A program made the translations under genes and the position numbers. 54,948 bases of DNA from Oscillatoriales cyanobacterium (lineage in GTDB: Bacteria; Cyanobacteriota; Cyanobacteriia; Cyanobacteriales; Microcoleaceae), in assembly GCA_004292955.1 (NCBI GenBank), contig RDXX01000049.1:1-54948 (forward strand), given 5' to 3'. This document shows, in pieces, positions 1 through 7,094 of this stretch (position 1 is its first letter; each line of letters starts with the position of its first letter). The notes beneath the pieces were generated by a model. The model did no database searches. It saw nothing but the letters and a program-made list of their open reading frames with translations, and was not told where the DNA came from.

Positions 1-148
1 TTCTTTATTAAGCTTTGTTAAATACAGAAGGCGGTTGAAACCGCTACCGACTTATCCCCATGTCTAAAGCCAGGGGCTTGCGTCTCGCTCTTTGGTCAAT
101 TGTCAGTTTTCAGTTGTCATCAGGAACAAATAAAAATTCCTCAACAAC

Positions 149-183
149 TAATAACCAATAACCAATAACCAATAACCAATAAC
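149..183. repeat. Heptamer tandem repeat (ATAACCA)
   Basis: About five copies of the heptamer ATAACCA run up to 4 bases from the fabZ stop codon. This is one of many short tandemly repeated repetitive tracts in the window. The preceding 148 bases hold a small inverted repeat around position 32 (GCGGTTGAAACCGC) and no gene. Confidence 0.9.
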
Positions 184-186
184 AAT

Positions 187-708
187 TTAATCTACCATCG
201 AAAACGTCAATTCTCCTTCACAAACTTTTTGTCCGTCCACTTCTGCAATCGCCTGCATTTTTCCGAAGCGGCGGCGTTTTACCCAGAGCAATTCTACAGT
301 CATCAGCAACCGATCGCCCGGTACAACCTGACGGCGGAATTTGACTTTATCAATGCCGGTAAACATCCACAATCCTTGCTCAATGTCCGGTAACTGACCG
401 AGAACCATACCGCCAACTTGAGCCATCGCTTCGACAATTAAGACACCCGGCATAATCGGTCTTCCGGGAAAATGCCCTTGAAAATGTGGTTCGTTGAAAG
501 TCACATTTTTAATTCCTACAGCCCGCACTCCCGGCACGTAATCAACAATCCTGTCTACGAGTGCAAAAGGATAGCGGTGAGGCAATATTTTCTGGATTTC
601 TTCGAGAGTAAAAGTAGATTTAACCGCTGGAGAATTCTCACCGTTTTCTGTGGAAACGGATTCGGAATTAGCAGTATTGAGGGTGTTAACTTCAGTCAGC
701 GTGGACAT
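187..708 (-). CDS. fabZ: 3-hydroxyacyl-ACP dehydratase FabZ
   Basis: FabZ dehydrates (3R)-hydroxyacyl-ACP to trans-2-enoyl-ACP in the fatty acid elongation cycle, in the cytoplasm. The 173-residue protein has the hot-dog-fold signature: [12 protein letters not shown] near residue 42, then [20 protein letters not shown], with His79 and Glu93 spaced as the catalytic pair of the family. Compared with E. coli FabZ there is an extra Ser/Thr/Asn-rich N-terminus of about 25 residues, so the true start could lie slightly downstream; the first ATG is kept because the frame is open and the tail is common in cyanobacteria. It lies downstream of lpxC and the Omp85 gene on the same strand, the usual cyanobacterial outer-membrane/lipid A grouping, in which lpxA would be expected next, beyond the window edge. 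A heptamer tract begins 4 bases after its stop. Confidence 0.96.
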   Translation of the reverse strand: MSTLTEVNTLNTANSESVSTENGENSPAVKSTFTLEEIQKILPHRYPFALVDRIVDYVPGVRAVGIKNVTFNEPHFQGHFPGRPIMPGVLIVEAMAQVGGMVLGQLPDIEQGLWMFTGIDKVKFRRQVVPGDRLLMTVELLWVKRRRFGKMQAIAEVDGQKVCEGELTFSMVD

Positions 709-829
709 TGCTTGAAGACTTTTGAGTGTGGTAAAAACGCGAGGGATCGCGTCTAGGTTTGTGAATTGTAACTGCTACGGACAAGCTGGAAGCTTTTCTA
801 ACTTGTCTGTAGCACGGCCTCTGTTTGGA

Positions 830-916
830 GGAAGCATCTCAGTTTTGCTTATACAATACGCGAGCAGGGACAGCACTCAAACAAAACAATGCTGTTTACG
901 AAAATGAGATGCTCCC
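830..916. mobile_element. Degenerate copy A of GGGAGCATCTCAG element
   Basis: The left end reads GGAAGCATCTCAGTTTTGC and the right end TGAGATGCTCCC, an inverted pair. The interior keeps GCGAGCAGGGACAGCACT, one half of the central palindrome of the complete copies at 23353, 28767 and 33535. At 87 bases this copy is shortened, and no flanking duplication is visible. The right end overlaps the last codons of lpxC. Confidence 0.75.
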
Positions 917-1750
917 AGCTTGGGAGTTCAGGGCTTTGGCAAGTTGGACGTGGAGGTTGTGACTGGCTTTGTAAGCCAAGTAATGAGCTTTTGGCAAAGT
1001 TCCCAGCAGGCTGAGGTCGCCTACTAAGTCTAAGATTTTATGCCGCACTGGTTCGTTGGCAAATCTCAAGGGCGGGTTGAGCCAGCCGGATCGATCGCAA
1101 ACTAGGGCGTTCTCTAGGGTACCACCTTTGATCAAACCTGCTTGTCGCAATTGTTCAACTTGGCGGGCAAGTCCAAAAGTGCGGGCTGGGGCGATCGCGC
1201 TGGCAAAACTTTCTACCTCTGGCGACCAACTGTACCATTGATTGCCGATCGCCTGTTCCTCAAAATCAATTCCGTAACTAAACCGAGTTTGAGCCGACGG
1301 TAGGGCGGCGACAAAAGCATCCCCGTGACGCACCCAAATCGGCTCAGTCAGGACGAATGAGGGATTTGGCTCTTCCTGGCATTCTTGAGGAATTAGGCCA
1401 CTATGGGCGATCGCCTCTACCCAAACCAGAGCCGAACCGTCCAGCAGCGGTACTTCTGGCCCATCAACCTCAATTCGAGCATTATCCGTTCCCATCCCCA
1501 CCAAAGCGCCTAATAGATGCTCTACAGTGCGAATTTGATCACCTGTCGCACCAGCCAATTCAGTAGAAAGTGCAGTCTGACAAACCGCCTCAATTGTTGC
1601 CGGAATTATCGGAGCACCGGGCAAGTCAATTCTGACAAAATAGCGGCCTTCTCCAACCGCAGCGGGCAAGACTCGGACGCGAGTTTGTTCGCCGCTGTGC
1701 AAACCAATTCCCGACACTTCAAATTTAGATTTTAAGGTACTTTGAGTCAT
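896..1750 (-). CDS. lpxC: UDP-3-O-acyl-N-acetylglucosamine deacetylase LpxC
   Basis: LpxC is the zinc deacetylase that commits UDP-acyl-GlcNAc to lipid A synthesis. The 284-residue protein has the family zinc ligands His78 (TVEHLLGAL) and His237/Asp241 ([15 protein letters not shown]), plus the catalytic His264 (SHNLHVQL). It is somewhat shorter than the E. coli enzyme (about 305). It sits between the Omp85 gene and fabZ on the same strand. The start codon lies against a purine-rich tandem tract (1750-1850). The last six codons and the stop overlap the right end of a degraded inverted-repeat element (830-916), so the C-terminal SISFS is probably element-derived. Confidence 0.95.
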   Translation of the reverse strand: MTQSTLKSKFEVSGIGLHSGEQTRVRVLPAAVGEGRYFVRIDLPGAPIIPATIEAVCQTALSTELAGATGDQIRTVEHLLGALVGMGTDNARIEVDGPEVPLLDGSALVWVEAIAHSGLIPQECQEEPNPSFVLTEPIWVRHGDAFVAALPSAQTRFSYGIDFEEQAIGNQWYSWSPEVESFASAIAPARTFGLARQVEQLRQAGLIKGGTLENALVCDRSGWLNPPLRFANEPVRHKILDLVGDLSLLGTLPKAHYLAYKASHNLHVQLAKALNSQAGSISFS

Positions 1751-1850
1751 GGAAGAAGGAAGAAGGAAGAAGGAAGAAGGAAGAAGGAAGAGGGAAGAAG
1801 GAAGAGGGAAGAAGGAAGAGGGAAGAAGGAAGAGGGGGAGAGAGGGAGAA
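1750..1850. repeat. Purine tract (GGAAGAA/GGAAGAG)
   Basis: Fourteen or so units of GGAAGAA or GGAAGAG run directly from the lpxC start codon. The same unit in the opposite orientation lies at the 3' end of aroK (26248-26300). It separates lpxC from the Omp85 gene. Confidence 0.9.
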
Positions 1851-1863
1851 TCAGTAATTAGCG

Positions 1864-1974
1864 ATTACCAATTACCAATTACCCATTACCAATTACCAAT
1901 TACCAATTACCCATTACCAATTACCAATTACCAATTACTCCTAACTAATGACTAATGACTACTGACTAATGACT
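1864..1974. repeat. Heptamer tracts (ATTACCA/ATTACCC, then ACTAATG)
   Basis: About eleven heptamers of ATTACCA/ATTACCC type are followed by a short ACTAATG tract that stops 6 bases before the Omp85 stop codon. Confidence 0.9.
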
Positions 1975-1980
1975 CTTCAA

Positions 1981-4446
1981 TTAGAATCGCTCACCAATCC
2001 CAAAGTGAATTTGATTATCACCAGTGTCGTTGATACCGTAATCGATCCGGATCGGGCCTAAAGGAGATTGAATCCGCACGCCGAGGCCGTAACCGTAACC
2101 GCTACCGGGCTTTCTGCGAACACCAGCCGGGTCGCCGGGGACATCTTTGCCCGTGCCCAAGTCGGTGCCTGCATCCAAAAATAGCGCTCCGCCGATAAAC
2201 GAAATAATCGGGAAACGGTACTCCACGCTGCCTTCTAGGAAGCTGCGGCCGGCTCCGATTTCGCCTTCGTTGTATCCGCGCACAGAGTTGGCACCACCTA
2301 AGGCAAAGGCTTCGTAGGGAGGCAAATCTCCGAATACGGTGCCGGCTTTGAAGCTAAATGCCAGGGTTTGGGGGCCGGGGGTAAAGTTTGTGTACTTGAC
2401 TGGTAGATAAAAGCTGTAGCTGGCGCGCAGGCGGTTGAGCAGGATGCTGCCGGAACCTACAGGAATTGATTGTTCCATGCCAAATCTGAGCAGGGAACCG
2501 CTGGTGGGGCGGAGGGGGTCGTTGCGCCGATCGCGCACAGCACCTGCTTGAATGGTTGTCAAGTCATCGGAACCAGAGTTGCTAAAACTTAGCTGGTTGC
2601 CGAGTGCATCCTCGGATTCGCGCCGGCCTTTGCGATCGGTAATTGAGACTCGCTGGTATTGCAAACCGAGTGAAGCTGTCCACTCAGAATCTGCAAAAGG
2701 ATCGCGCGACAAGGGACGGGTAAAATTGATGCCGCCACCGGTGCGGACGATGCGGGGTCGATCGTCATTTGCCAATCTGACTTCCCTCTCGCCGCCGTCA
2801 AAAATCACGCTGATCGATCGCCTTCTAAAAATATTAGCCGTGAAAGAAGTTCGGTAAGGATCGCCCGCAATCCAGGGATCGGTAAAACTCAAGTCAAACA
2901 GGGTTTGGCGTTCCCCGATTTGTACTTCAGCCCCCAATTTTTGGTTCCTACCGTTCAAGTTTTGCTGCTGGTAACTCACCGTACCGAACAAACCCGTCGC
3001 GGAACTCAAACCCGCACCCGCAGCCAGAGAACCTGTATTTTTCTCAATGACGTTGACAATTACCCTTGCCTTGCGGGGGTCAGTCGTTCCCGGTTCCAAA
3101 GCAAGCCGCACGTCTTCAAAAATCCCCAAACCAAACACTCGCCTCAAATCTCTTTCCGCCTTGGTGCGGTTAAAGATATCTCCGGGCTTGAGTTGTACTT
3201 CACGGGTGATCACATAGCGGCGGGTGTTACCTCCGATCGTCTGACCGGTCGCATCCGTTGCCTCTCCTTCCTTGTTCAGGAAGCGGACATCAACGGATTC
3301 GATCTGGCCTTCTGCCACTACCAAGGTGACAGTGCCGTCGTCTGCTACTTGTGGCGCATCAGTAATTTGGCCCAAAACATAGCCGTTTTCTTGATACCAG
3401 GCATTAATTTTTTTCACTCCCTCCTCAAAGCGGCGGAGGTTGAGAATTTTGCCGTACTGATCGCGGAAGCTATCGTCAATTACGCTTTGGGGCAGCACTT
3501 GCTGACCGGTGATTGTCACTCCCCGCAGCACCGGATTTGGCTGCACGATAAAACTCACCCGCACGCCTAAGGGGGTGTCTTCCGGGACTGCACGCACGTT
3601 TCTGAAAAAGCCGGTGGCAAAAATGGCGTTGATGTCTTGTTGCAGTTGGCTGCGGTTGGTCGTGCGTCCCGGTTGGGTGCTGATGACTCGGTAAATCTCG
3701 CTTGCCAGGTCTCCGGTTGCCCCGGTAACGGTAACTTCGGCAACTAGCACTTGCGGTTCTGCTGCCCCGGCTGGTGCGGGGGCTGGTCTGGGCTGCGGTG
3801 TTCCTGGGCCCGAGGGCAATGTCGGAAGGGTGTTAGCCGGCGGTCTGGTCGGGGCCGGTCTGGTCGGGGCCGGTCTAGCCGGGGCCGGTCTGGGGGGAAT
3901 TTGGGCGTTTTGGACGATCGCCCCTGATTCATCCTGGGCTGGTTTAGGAGAAACTTGGAGGTCTTGGACGATCGCCCCTGATTCGTCCTGTTTCCGAGGC
4001 TCTACGGCAACCCAGGTGGGCGAAACACCCGTCTCCGAGGGGGGGAGCGGGCTAGCCACTTGTGCCTCTGGCAGGGCATTTTGGCTGCTAGAGGCGACGG
4101 GATTGGATGCAATCTCCGGTTGGAGTTGCACCTGTGCGGGCGAAACCGGGGTTACTGGGTCTGTGACTCGGTTTGGGGGTTCGCGATCGTCTTCTCCTCT
4201 GCGAGGGGCCGCCGCTATTTTTAGGGCTGCCGCTGGGCTGCTGTTAGCGGCTGTGCGGTTTTGAGGAGAATTTTGGGTTAATTCTGGAACGGGGCGATCG
4301 GGTAATTCGATCGACGGGGCGGAAGGAACGGCAGCCAAAGCTTCCTCTGTTGATTCAGAGTAGGATGTTTGACCACTTGCCGAATTTGATAATCCGAAGG
4401 TTGCTGAGACAGTAAAAACTGCCACCAATACAGCAGATAAACGCAT
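1981..4446 (-). CDS. Omp85/BamA/Toc75-family outer membrane assembly protein
   Basis: This family inserts beta-barrel proteins into the outer membrane; cyanobacterial members are the relatives of chloroplast Toc75. The 821-residue protein has a signal peptide (residues 1-26, cleavage near ASGQ), then about 200 residues rich in Pro/Ala/Ser, POTRA repeats (about 232-450, with VAEVTVTG opening the first) and a C-terminal 16-strand-type barrel (about 455-821) ending in the terminal Phe expected of outer-membrane proteins. Within the linker the octapeptide DESGAIVQ occurs twice (154-161 and 172-179) and is followed by RPAPT repeats, showing local tandem expansion. The gene precedes lpxC and fabZ on the same strand, so envelope assembly and lipid A genes are grouped. 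The start is the ATG giving the signal peptide. High confidence in family; the exact client range is unknown. Confidence 0.95.
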   Translation of the reverse strand: MRLSAVLVAVFTVSATFGLSNSASGQTSYSESTEEALAAVPSAPSIELPDRPVPELTQNSPQNRTAANSSPAAALKIAAAPRRGEDDREPPNRVTDPVTPVSPAQVQLQPEIASNPVASSSQNALPEAQVASPLPPSETGVSPTWVAVEPRKQDESGAIVQDLQVSPKPAQDESGAIVQNAQIPPRPAPARPAPTRPAPTRPPANTLPTLPSGPGTPQPRPAPAPAGAAEPQVLVAEVTVTGATGDLASEIYRVISTQPGRTTNRSQLQQDINAIFATGFFRNVRAVPEDTPLGVRVSFIVQPNPVLRGVTITGQQVLPQSVIDDSFRDQYGKILNLRRFEEGVKKINAWYQENGYVLGQITDAPQVADDGTVTLVVAEGQIESVDVRFLNKEGEATDATGQTIGGNTRRYVITREVQLKPGDIFNRTKAERDLRRVFGLGIFEDVRLALEPGTTDPRKARVIVNVIEKNTGSLAAGAGLSSATGLFGTVSYQQQNLNGRNQKLGAEVQIGERQTLFDLSFTDPWIAGDPYRTSFTANIFRRRSISVIFDGGEREVRLANDDRPRIVRTGGGINFTRPLSRDPFADSEWTASLGLQYQRVSITDRKGRRESEDALGNQLSFSNSGSDDLTTIQAGAVRDRRNDPLRPTSGSLLRFGMEQSIPVGSGSILLNRLRASYSFYLPVKYTNFTPGPQTLAFSFKAGTVFGDLPPYEAFALGGANSVRGYNEGEIGAGRSFLEGSVEYRFPIISFIGGALFLDAGTDLGTGKDVPGDPAGVRRKPGSGYGYGLGVRIQSPLGPIRIDYGINDTGDNQIHFGIGERF

Positions 4447-4486
4447 TTTTGTTCACTCTTTTGGGCAATCACACACACGACATTAT

Positions 4487-4836
4487 TTAGTCATCAGTCA
4501 TTAGTCATTAGTCATTAGTCATTAGTTATTGGTCATTGGCCAAACAGGGCATTGGCCAAACAGGGCATTGGGCAAACAGGGCATTGGGCATTAGTCATTA
4601 GTCATTAGACCTCTTGCATAAGTCTTTGAGCGATCCTTCAACCGCAGATATCAGACAGATAAACACAGATAAACGCAGATGATCTCAGGGTGTTTTCCGA
4701 TTTTTGCAAGAAGTCTATTAGTCATTAGTCATTAGTCATTAGTCATTGGGCATTGGGCATTGGGTATTAGTCATTAGTCATTAGTCATGAGTCATTAGTT
4801 AACTGTCAACTGTCAACTGTCAACTGTCAACTGTTT
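4487..4836. repeat. Compound heptamer region upstream of Omp85 gene
   Basis: Arrays of TTAGTCA (4487-4530, 4591-4608, 4716-4795) surround three copies of a 14-base unit around CAAACAGGGCATTGG (4541-4590); an AACTGTC array (4800-4834) follows. An inverted-repeat element (4606-4717) is inserted into the TTAGTCA array. No gene is visible in 4447-5117. Confidence 0.85.
4606..4717. mobile_element. 112-base TIR element inside a heptamer array
   Basis: The ends read TAGACCTCTTGCA and TGCAAGAAGTCTA, inverted repeats with one mismatch. The interior holds ACAGATAAACACAGATAAACGCAGAT-type sequence (4651-4679). TTAGTCA heptamers continue on both sides, which fits insertion into a pre-existing array. There is no open reading frame, so it would be non-autonomous. 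Confidence 0.6.
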
Positions 4837-4870
4837 ATCTATCCCCCGCAGGGCTGTCGTAGTGCCCCCA

Positions 4871-4943
4871 AATTTTAGACTAAGAGTTCAACCTCCCAGA
4901 TTCATTTGTGAAGTAAATCTAAAATTTAAAATCGACTGACCGC
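4871..4943. repeat. Dispersed repeat, copy 1
   Basis: The stretch from AAATTTTAGACT to AAAATCGACTGAC matches, in reverse complement and with indels, the region 24721-24822 beside the ferredoxin gene. It lies between the heptamer region and purC. It is a dispersed non-coding repeat of unknown origin. Confidence 0.6.
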
Positions 4944-5117
4944 TAAATAACCACACAAAAATAATTACATAAAGACTCCTTGCTAGGCAAGGGTTTCAGT
5001 CGAAATTTCGTGTAATTAATTCGGAACTACTACTTAATTGTTGACTGTTCACCGCTGATTGCTGACATTAAAGGCAGAAGGGGTACAAACTGTGCAATTC
5101 TAGCGCATTTCCAGCCT

Positions 5118-5846
5118 CTATACTTTCTGAGCTAAAACCCGCTGGAGAACTTGTTGGTAAGCGCTTTCTACCGATCCCAAGTCGCGGCGGAATCTGTCTT
5201 TGTCCATCACACGGGCGTCGGGGTCAGTTTCTGCGTTGTCCCAGAGGCGACAAGTGTCGGGACTGATTTCGTCGGCGAGGATCAGATTTTGATGTTGGTC
5301 GATACCAAATTCCAGTTTGAAGTCTACCAGGGTGATGCCGCACAGGGTAAAAAATTCTTTGAGTATTTCGTTAATTTCACGGGCGGCGATCGACAGTTGC
5401 TTTACTTGTTCGGGGGTAGCTAGCTGCATTAACTGCAATCTGCCGCGGGTTAGCAGCGGGTCTCCCAGATCGTCGTTTTTGTAATAAAATTCCACCAGCG
5501 GCGGATTGATAATTGTACCGAGGGCGATTCCCGTTTGTTTGCAAAGACTACCGGCGGCAATGTTTCTGACGACGACTTCTAAGGGCAAGATGCCGACGCG
5601 GCAGACTCGCATTTGGTTGGGGGCGGGCGTGTCGATGAAGTGGGTGGGAATGCCTTTGGCTTCTAGCATCCGAAACAGGTGGGCGGATATGGCGCAGTTA
5701 ATTTCGCCTTTGCCGGCGATGCTGCCGCGTTTTTGGGCGTTAAAGGCTGTGGCGTCGTCTTTGAAGTGGGTCAGCAAGATTTCGCTGTCTTCGGTGGAGT
5801 ACAGGATTTTGGCTTTGCCTTCGTAGAGTTTGCGATCGGCTGACAT
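5118..5846 (-). CDS. purC: Phosphoribosylaminoimidazole-succinocarboxamide synthase PurC
   Basis: SAICAR synthetase condenses CAIR with aspartate using ATP in purine biosynthesis. The 242-residue product starts MSADRKLYEGKAKILY, the typical PurC N-terminus, and carries VVRNIAAGSLCK, LVDFKLEFG, ADEISPDTCRLW and the C-terminal RRDLGSVESAYQQVLQRV. An open frame extends 17 codons further upstream to 5897, but that extension (SSILLIA) is not family-like, so the start at 5846 is preferred. It lies upstream of the Omp85 gene on the same strand, but 670 bases of repeats intervene, so co-transcription is doubtful. Confidence 0.96.
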   Translation of the reverse strand: MSADRKLYEGKAKILYSTEDSEILLTHFKDDATAFNAQKRGSIAGKGEINCAISAHLFRMLEAKGIPTHFIDTPAPNQMRVCRVGILPLEVVVRNIAAGSLCKQTGIALGTIINPPLVEFYYKNDDLGDPLLTRGRLQLMQLATPEQVKQLSIAAREINEILKEFFTLCGITLVDFKLEFGIDQHQNLILADEISPDTCRLWDNAETDPDARVMDKDRFRRDLGSVESAYQQVLQRVLAQKV

Positions 5847-5969
5847 GGCGATTAATAATATAGATGAGTTTGAGATTTTACCGTAGCTCGATCGCAAATT
5901 ATACCATTTTAGATGTGAGATTTTAGATAGGGAATGCCCGATCGTGTATAGGTTTAGAGCTTACTTACC

Positions 5970-6144
5970 ACAATACTTCGGACAGTTTTTTAACGGCCGT
6001 GTAAGCCGAGAGCGAGTAAGCCCTGCCATTTTTACGCATTTTCTGAAACTTAGGGCTGAACTTAAACATTGAAAAAATAGTCCAGCATATGGTCAGTAAG
6101 GGTTTCGGAGGCTCGACTAGATCTAAAACTGTCCGAAGTATTGT
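5970..6144. mobile_element. 175-base element with perfect 20-base TIRs
   Basis: ACAATACTTCGGACAGTTTT at 5970-5989 is repeated in exact inverted orientation at 6125-6144, with TACC directly flanking both ends (5966-5969 and 6145-6148), consistent with a 4-base target duplication. No convincing ORF lies inside. It is located between purC and the receiver gene. It is best read as a MITE-like non-autonomous transposon; the parental transposase is not in the window. Confidence 0.75.
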
Positions 6145-6251
6145 TACCAGAAAGAATTGGATTAAAGCCGGAACCCTTGTAGGGAGAAATTAAAATCAGA
6201 CTATTCATTACTTCAATCCTCGGACTTCTGCGTAGAGGTCGCTCTCTGGGG

Positions 6252-6281
6252 GTCAACTGTCAACTGTCAACTGTCAACTGT
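6252..6281. repeat. Heptamer array (CAACTGT)
   Basis: Four copies of CAACTGT lie in the 580-base gap between purC and the receiver gene. The rest of that gap holds the 175-base element and no supported gene. Confidence 0.9.
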
Positions 6282-6434
6282 GGAAGCCTCCAGATATATA
6301 CTGCGATCGGCCCAGGCATAAATGATTCTTGACAAAGCACAATAGAGATTAGACCTGCTGGGTTCGCGATCGGTGCTGAATGAAGCTCACCATACAGACT
6401 GGCGCTTAAAAAACATCTGTAAAATGGCTGATTT

Positions 6435-6866
6435 ATGGAAGACAAAAAAATTCATATCCTCTTGGTAGAAGATGATGAGGTGGATGTGATGAACGTCCGG
6501 CGAGCGTTCAAAAAAAATAACATTGTTAACCCCCTCTACTTGGCTGCAAACGGATTAGAAGCTCTGCATATATTGCGCCAAGAAAGCAAAACAGAGCCTG
6601 CAATGCCTCAAGCACGCCGATTGATTTTGCTCGACTTGAATATGCCGAGAATGAACGGCATCGAGTTTTTGCGAGAATTGCGGCTGGATGAAAAGTTGAA
6701 GTCGATTCCAGTGATCGTCCTCACTACTTCTAATGAAGATAGAGACAAGGTAGAAGCTTATAATTTGAATGTAGCTGGTTATATTCTTAAGCCCGTCACT
6801 TTTTCTAACTTTGTGGAAGTTATGGCTACCCTCAACAAATACTGGATGCTGAGCGAAATTCCCTAA
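6435..6866 (+). CDS. Stand-alone response regulator receiver (Rcp1-like)
   Basis: A single CheY-like receiver of 143 residues, probably a phosphorelay carrier because no output domain is present. Seen: acidic pair in LLVEDDEVD (11-14), phospho-acceptor Asp67 in LLDLNMPRMNG, conserved Thr in VLTTSN (97-98) and Lys119 in LKPV. The insertion between beta-strands and the FSNFVEVMATLNKYW C-terminus are typical of Rcp1-type regulators that partner cyanobacterial phytochromes, although no phytochrome gene is adjacent. It lies 228 bases upstream of a hybrid kinase on the same strand; the gap holds an inverted-repeat element, so they may or may not be co-transcribed. The hybrid kinase is the obvious candidate partner. 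Confidence 0.93.
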   Translation: MEDKKIHILLVEDDEVDVMNVRRAFKKNNIVNPLYLAANGLEALHILRQESKTEPAMPQARRLILLDLNMPRMNGIEFLRELRLDEKLKSIPVIVLTTSNEDRDKVEAYNLNVAGYILKPVTFSNFVEVMATLNKYWMLSEIP

Positions 6867-6920
6867 GCCATAGAAAAGAGAACAGCAAAATTTCAAGATG
6901 GCTGTTGTGATTTTGGGAGC

Positions 6921-7032
6921 GGTATAGCGGTTCTCAAAAAAGTGAGGTATGCCTGCGTGCCCTATGCCCTATGCCCTATGCCCTATGCCCTATGCCCAAT
7001 CGTCCGCGAATCTTTCTGAGAAAGGCTATACC
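6921..7032. mobile_element. TIR element E1 carrying a CCCTATG array
   Basis: The ends are GGTATAGCGGTTCTCA and TGAGAAAGGCTATACC, imperfect inverted repeats. The left half, including GTGAGGTATGCC, resembles the element at 34816-34924. Inside is a tandem CCTATGC array (6959-6997). The element ends 62 bases before the hybrid kinase start. Confidence 0.6.
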
Positions 7033-7094
7033 TTTGTTTTAGATACTTTTGGGATGCCGCAGTTTTTTTCAGATTAATTCACAATTCGGTTGTT

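Noticed and set aside
1749..1955. ORF through the purine tract
   Set aside because: Its product is repeats of EGRRKKE type with no other support.
5847..5897. Upstream 17-codon extension of purC
   Set aside because: The residues (MRSSYGKISNSSILLIA) are not like PurC N-termini, while MSADRKLYEGK is.
6062..6256. 64-codon minus-strand ORF between purC and the receiver
   Set aside because: It spans the right end of a TIR element and has no family resemblance.
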